Part shown: piece after piece, positions 59,127 to 64,000 of the stretch
Layout: every line of letters begins with the position of its first letter
Numbering within the stretch: the stretch's first letter is position 1
Assembly (NCBI GenBank): GCA_038380435.1
Contig: JAWZYU010000034.1
Location: forward strand, 25,585,404 to 25,649,403
Length of the DNA stretch: 64,000 nucleotides
DNA from: Ryuthela nishihirai
Lineage: Eukaryota; Arthropoda; Arachnida; Araneae; Heptathelidae
Reading direction: 5' to 3'
Translations under genes and position numbers: made by a program
Notes under the pieces: generated by a model
What the model was told of the DNA's origin: nothing
Seen by the model: the letters and a program-made list of their open reading frames with translations, nothing else
The model's database searches: none

Positions 59127-59231
59127 TGTTACCTCCGAGTGACTCCAGAATGAAAAGAACTTTTCGCATTCGACATCCAGACGTCACAATTCTTGAACGT
59201 TTCGACAAATTTCAAGAAATTTGTGGCGAAG
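59127..59231 (+). CDS. candidate first coding exon of an unknown gene
   Basis: ATG at 59127 opens MLPPSDSRMKRTFRIRHPDV, then TILERFDKFQEICGE, followed by a good donor GAAG|GTGAGA at 59232. Codon use looks coding and the upstream has promoter-like motifs. I do not recognise the family. No next exon could be assigned within the window. Confidence 0.4.
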
Positions 59232-59234
59232 GTG

Positions 59235-59655
59235 AGATAGAAGTTGTGTAAGAAATATCGAAAGTAATTTTCTGTCCTCACCGTTGTTGAACCGTCAGCG
59301 GCTGCTAAAATTAATGATTGGACTTTGCCTACAAATATATGATATAAGCCCATTTCCACACAATTCCATGGTTCAGCTATTAGGTCAGTTTACATCTCCA
59401 AATTTCCATTTTATATTACTAACGATGAGACTGAGCAAGAGCTTTCGTATTTCGGAAATCTCTAGTGAGAGATATCACGAAGAAAGGTTCAGAAAAATTC
59501 TCACTCGTATGAGAGTAGTCAAGATAGAAATGGAAAAGTGTATTCGTAATTACTTGCGAATTGGAAAGTATACTCAGGGCTGGTGCGAGGTGGGTTCAGT
59601 GCGTTCCCTGGAACCTGGCCCGAGATTCCAGGAAAAGCTCATCGTAAAAAACGAA
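59235..59655. other. no feature assigned
   Basis: An open plus frame crosses it, but its composition is AT-rich and unlike any family I know. Treated as non-coding. Confidence 0.3.
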
Positions 59656-59752
59656 ATTTCGGTCAAAATTGATTTTGGTCAATTGATTTCGGTCAACTTT
59701 GATGGCCAAATTGACCGTATCAAAAATGACCGAAATCGGCCAATTTTGATGT
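59655..59752. repeat. inverted and direct repeats of a TTTCGGTCAA motif
   Basis: atttcggtcaaaattgattt and atttcggtcaactttgatgg face accgaaatcggccaattttg and gccaaattgaccgta. The piece can fold on itself in several ways. Confidence 0.75.
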
Positions 59753-59984
59753 AATATAAAGAGTTTGTGGCGAAGGAAGGCGAGAAAAATTATGTAATAT
59801 TTATAATATACTCGGTGTTCCTATAAGTTGTATGTAGATATGTACCACGCTTTGTACTTATCATAAATAATTTATTATTATAAAATTTAGAAGTACATAT
59901 AAATGCGTTTTTTTTGGCACCTCACAATTTTGGAACCCCACCCCTCAAAAGTTCACGCCAGCCCTGAGTATACTGCTACCATGT

Positions 59985-60180
59985 TTTATAGCGGCATGGT
60001 CAAACAATGTCGCAGATGCTTTCAGGTAGGCCACTTTGCAGATAATTGTCCCAAATTCAAAAACAACAACACTAAATACAGATCCTATGCTGCTGTAGCT
60101 GAAAGAACAGATGAAATTAAGACAAGTCCAAAATTCGGTAGAGGGGGATACTCCACTTTCGGCCATTTCTGCGACCCCCC
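59985..60180 (+). pseudogene. LINE ORF1 zinc-knuckle fragment
   Basis: Reads FYSGMVKQCRRCFQVGHFAD then NCPKFK..YAAVA. CRRCFQVGHFADNC is a perfect CX2CX4HX4C knuckle. The context around it is like gag/ORF1 proteins of retrotransposons. It ends in a stop near 60181. Confidence 0.7.
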
Positions 60181-60649
60181 CTGAACAAAAATCTCCACAA
60201 CTTCCCAAAAAAATGCGAGAAATGATATAAGAAAAAAAAATACTGAAGCCAGCCCAAAGATGCAAGAAAAAAATTCATATTTCAACTCAAAATCCGAATT
60301 TGACATCAGAAGAGGATTTCTCTGAAAAAATTATATCTCCTATTCAAGTAGTAATAGCATTTATTTCCACTCATAATCCATACATATATATATATCACAA
60401 ATTTTCATACATGTAACAATAACAATGGTGGAAAACACAAATACAAAAAATAAGCAAGAAGATTAAAAACCACACACATTAATTTTAGTAATTACATGCC
60501 GAAACCAAGGGGCTAAACTGTCCGTCCATGTTCCGTTTTAACTGCCAATATCATATTAAAACTCTAGGCAACCAATAATGGGAATAACATTCAATTCTTA
60601 ATATAACTTGATACATGAATAATAAAAGAAAGGATATTCATTAATTGTA

Positions 60650-62090
60650 AATAAAAGATTTAAACGAATGACCGTAAAGTACAATTCATAACAGTTAGTA
60701 TATGTGTATGTAAATTCTTTTTGAAGACAGTCAAATTGTTTTCATTTCTCATATCCAGTGGCAAGGAATTGTAAAATTTTGGTGCCAAATAAGCGAAGTG
60801 CCTCTGGAGAATATTCTTCTTTCCCAACGGTATTTCAAACATAACTCCTTTCACTCGTAAACTGCATTCAAAGCGTTTACTCTCTACCCATTGCTTATTT
60901 TGATATAAAAACAGTAGAATTTTGTATATATAAATATTTCTGATATGATGAAAATGAAATAAAATAAATGGGTCTAAAGTTGAAAAATTAACATTAAACA
61001 CTTTCTTAAATATTTCTTTATGTACCATAAATAAATTATATAAATTAATATCACAATTACCTCTCTAACTACACAAACCATGCTGTATATTAGAGTAAAC
61101 CCAGGCATAATATAGTACTGTTAAAAATTTCTTATCTATTATTTTTTAAATATGATAAAATTTAAACAATATGTACCTTAACCACTTTGTTATCTTATTT
61201 GCACGAGTCCTCCAATTTTAAGAAGAATCCATTTCAACCCCCAAATAATTGTAATTATATACTCTTTCTAATTTAGGGCATATGCAGTTGGGATTAAGAA
61301 GGCAATTAACATCATGATATTAAATTTCAATTATAGTATCTGTTTTAAGCAATTCAGAATAAAAAAACTAGCCACCTATGTATTTTTAAAAGCTAATTTT
61401 CTACATTTGTTTATATTTCTAAAATAGTATCTGCTGTGTAAACTATTGCAATATCATTGGCATAACATATTAATGATCCTCTTAAATGTAAATCGCATAA
61501 GTCATTAATTTAAATAAGGAACAAAATGAGACCTAATACAGAGCCTTGAGGTACACCTTTTTTAATTTCCCTAAACGAACTTATTTCCCCATTCACTTTT
61601 ACCGCCTGACTTCTTACTAAAAGGTAGCTTTTAAACCAGTTATGAATATGTCCTCTTATACCTCTGACAAAGAGTGTTTTTAACAGTATTTCCTGATCCT
61701 CTGTATCGAAAACGTTCTGTAGATCCAGAACAGTGTCAATGTTTTTTTATCCGCATCAATGCTTTTATTAATACCTTCCGTTGGTTTCAGAATACATTGT
61801 TCAGTGTTTTTGCTCTTCCTAAAACCAAACTGGTTCTTGGAAAAAATTCTGTGTTGATTTAAAAAAAATTCATGTCTTTTTTTAACAATTTTTTCAATTA
61901 ATTTAGAAACCACTGACAACAATGAGATCGGTCTATAATTAGTCAACAATTGTTTATCACCCGATTTGTAAATCGGAAAAATTAAAGTATATTTTAGTTG
62001 ATCAATAAATTTTCCTTGTTGTAGTGATAAATTAATTAAATAAGTAAAAACACGTAAATGATATTTAGCAATAATTTGTAACATGGACAG
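60650..62090 (-). pseudogene. CR1/Jockey-like LINE reverse transcriptase relic
   Basis: Minus strand: 62084-61860 reads FPIYKSGDKQLLTNYRPISL, then KNQFGFRKSKNTEQCIL. 61720-61560 reads VFDTEDQEILLKTLF, GVPQGSVLGLILFLI. Near 61465 motif C is YAND instead of YADD, losing the first catalytic Asp of the pair. The 3' end at 61028-60660 reads APKFYNSLPLDMRNENN. Several frameshifts and stops. Confidence 0.83.
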
Positions 62091-62668
62091 TGTAAGTAAA
62101 AAAAGTTTAAGAAGTTAAGTCTTCAGTAATCCTTTTGACTCCAACCAGCAACAGCAACAAGAGGAAAAGTCTATCTCCCACTGGCTATGTCCACACTTGT
62201 GCGTTTTACGTGCGCTAGACTCATGCACTGTGGCGAATGCCTCTAGCATAAGTGACGCATGCGCAAAAGCATGCCTCAAATCAGTTGAACGGCACCGTTT
62301 TCAGTGATGCACACAGTAGCGCCCATGCTTCCACCAGCAGTGGAATTTTGTTCAACATTCCTTGCAACTTCGCAGTTTGTCTGGAAGGTTTCGTTCTCTT
62401 TTTGTAATTATTGAGCTTGTGTTTTTTGTTCCCCATGTCGTCAGAACAAACATTGGCCTTTATAAATTATTATTAATAAATATATTCGTTATAGAATATA
62501 ATAAATTATTCGTTATAAAATTATTATTAATAAAATAATAATATTATTGCCAAAAATAAAAATAAAATCTTCATTTATAATATTTTCACTAAATGTATCT
62601 CTATGTATTCTACCTATGTTATATAACCCTACAAGTACTTTTTTGTCGTGATATGGAACCTTCAGCCG

Positions 62669-62828
62669 ACATAAAGTAATTCATGTTCATTCATTCTTAT
62701 ACCCGCTAACATAAAGTAATTCATGTTCATTCATTCTTATACCCGCTAACATAAAGTAATTCATGTTCATTCATTCTTATACCCGCTAACATAAAGTAAT
62801 TCATGTTCATTCATTCTTATACCCGCTA
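62669..62828. repeat. 40-bp tandem repeat, 4 perfect units
   Basis: acataaagtaattcatgttc followed by attcattcttatacccgcta, starting at 62669, 62709, 62749 and 62789. Units are identical, so the expansion is very recent. Confidence 0.96.
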
Positions 62829-62948
62829 ACATAGCAGCATCAGTCACGTCCATTGCAACTTCACGTCTACACCGGTGAAAAATTGAAAACTATTTGACGC
62901 ACAGGTGTAGACAGTTGAAGGCATGCGTCCAACGCATTCCATCTAAAG

Positions 62949-63416
62949 CAGTGTCTCGCAAACTTTTTTACTCTGCGGCACACTGAAGCTAATTTTTTTT
63001 CCGCGGCACACTGAATCTAATTTTTTTCCGCGGCACACCTAAAAAAGAATTTTTGATGGTTACGTAAAAAGAGGAAAATTGAAGTTTCGTTAAATGCATT
63101 TTATTTAAAATAAATCTAATAATAAATATAATTAATCATAACTCGGTGTTTGTTTTAAATATTTGTCTATTCTATGGCTTGAAATAATCAAAAATTAATA
63201 CCAAAATTTGGAAAAAGCTTGATAAATACTTACAAGATCCCAGTTGATAAAATCGAAAGATTTTTATGAAAGCACGTCGATAGCACGTCGATAACACAAG
63301 TCAAGTCAAAATAAAATCTTTGGAATATCTAGTGTCAATTTGAAAATCTCTCGCGGCACACTTGGAATCTCTCGCGTCACACTACTGTGCCGCGGCACAC
63401 AGTTTGCGAGACACTG
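62949..63416. mobile_element. hAT-type MITE with 8-bp TSD, nested
   Basis: Perfect 16-bp terminal inverted repeats cagtgtctcgcaaact. TSD atctaaag at 62941-62948 versus atctaagg at 63417-63424 (7 of 8). Subterminal ccgcggcacac motifs at both sides, several times repeated on the left. 468 bp. Confidence 0.92.
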
Positions 63417-63690
63417 ATCTAAGGCATGTGCTAGACTACTCTGTGTTGAAAAGTGGAACTGAAAGTTGAAAGTGAAGTTGAAGATGAAAGCGCACAAGTG
63501 TGGACAGAGCCATTGACTTTCGCAGCATCTCCCGTTACTTGCCAAAATTTCTAATCACGCCAACGATAAGAAAATTTCTATTTTTCCTTGCTGAGAACAA
63601 GAACTCTAAACAGGAAAAAATCCCTGAGCATATCATTACACTGGCCAAACCTAAGTTTGTAGTGGAGCAATTTTCTGTACTACTACCACT

Positions 63691-63724
63691 CTTTGAAGAA
63701 GGAGGCAGGCCTCCTTCTTCAAAG
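63691..63724. repeat. 34-bp palindrome, 2-nt spacer
   Basis: Arms ctttgaagaaggaggc (63691-63706) and its exact inverse (63709-63724) around AG. Confidence 0.95.
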
Positions 63725-63828
63725 ATAAAATACATAGCGTTTAAATAAATAGTTAAAGTTAGAAATACATAATATTATTATATTATTATTATATATTATT
63801 TATATTACATATATATTACAAGTTAAAA

Positions 63829-63878
63829 TACATAGCGTTTTCAACCAAGGGCAGGCCCTTGGTTGAAAACGCTATGTA
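63829..63878. repeat. 50-bp palindrome, 2-nt spacer
   Basis: Arms of 24 bp (tacatagcgttttcaaccaa, then gggc) at 63829-63852 and 63855-63878 are exact inverses around AG. The outer bases tacatagcgttt also occur once more at 63731, near the previous palindrome. Confidence 0.95.
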
Positions 63879-64000
63879 TAGAGAAAACGAATATGATTGA
63901 ATCTGTTTTATGTCGTTGTTTTGTTTACGATTATCCCCCTTTTCTTATTTTATGTTTTCTGCTTTACTATTTTTCCGTTTCTATTGCCCCATCTCACTTT

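Larger units (their letters stand above)
62182..63512. mobile_element. TIR transposon of unknown superfamily
   Basis: Ends 62182-62203 (tggctatgtccacacttgtg, then cg) and 63491-63512 are inverted repeats of 22 bp with one mismatch, extended by ctagac..catgc matches further in. It contains a 40-bp minisatellite and a nested hAT MITE. No transposase frame. TSD not clear. Confidence 0.75.

Noticed and set aside
59284..59754. 156-aa plus-strand ORF after the candidate exon
   Set aside because: It is in AT-rich DNA, has no acceptor joining it to the exon at 59127, and ends in inverted TTTCGGTCAA repeats.
62669..62828. CRISPR-like array
   Set aside because: Four identical 40-bp units are directly adjacent, with no spacers; the window is animal DNA.

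Overview
This is a eukaryotic, AT-rich, repeat-dense window from an invertebrate animal. An arthropod, perhaps a chelicerate, fits the transposon mix best, but that is a guess. There are no operons, no bacterial signals and no standalone tRNA or rRNA gene. Nearly every long open frame belongs to a mobile element, a minisatellite, or the antisense of an exon.

The main host gene is not visible as any long ORF. An alpha-1,6-fucosyltransferase gene (FUT8-like, GT23 family) lies on the minus strand from 56131 down to 13054. I reconstruct eight coding exons: 56047-56131, 55602-55770, 44841-44955, 42028-42280, 31835-32024, 24578-24754, 22569-22722 and 13054-13383. All seven junctions keep phase, and all but the first donor have ordinary GT/AG consensus. 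The predicted product is about 490 aa: signal anchor, coiled-coil stem, GT23 catalytic domain with an RRTDK motif, and a C-terminal SH3-like domain. Introns of 0.3-10.6 kb hold most of the mobile DNA described here.

Layout. 1-5.4 kb: SINE, 92-bp satellite, mariner and Tc1 relics, a tandem array of headless SINEs, and a LINE relic between inverted repeats. 5.4-12.7 kb: RTE-type LINEs, 150-bp satellite units, SINEs and a palindromic MITE. 13-32 kb: FUT8 exons 5-8, with minisatellites, RTE and gypsy relics and many SINEs in the introns. 32-41 kb: two inverted LINE copies, one split by a TIR element that itself carries a nearly intact RT/RNase H LINE. 41-56 kb: FUT8 exons 1-4, two Tc1 elements, and a palindrome cluster. 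56-64 kb: the putative divergent promoter region, a THAP-domain relic, a candidate plus-strand first exon, another LINE and nested TIR elements.

A dominant tRNA-derived SINE (called SINE-A here; + means the tRNA-like head is upstream) occurs more than fifteen times. Several copies have exact target-site duplications (TSDs), and two have spawned tandem arrays. A second tRNA-derived family (SINE-B) has at least three copies. The most unusual pattern is repeated local tandem amplification of transposon pieces (mariner catalytic segment, Tc1 transposase segment, SINE body, SINE tail, seven RT codons), together with several near-perfect palindromes with 0-3-nt spacers.
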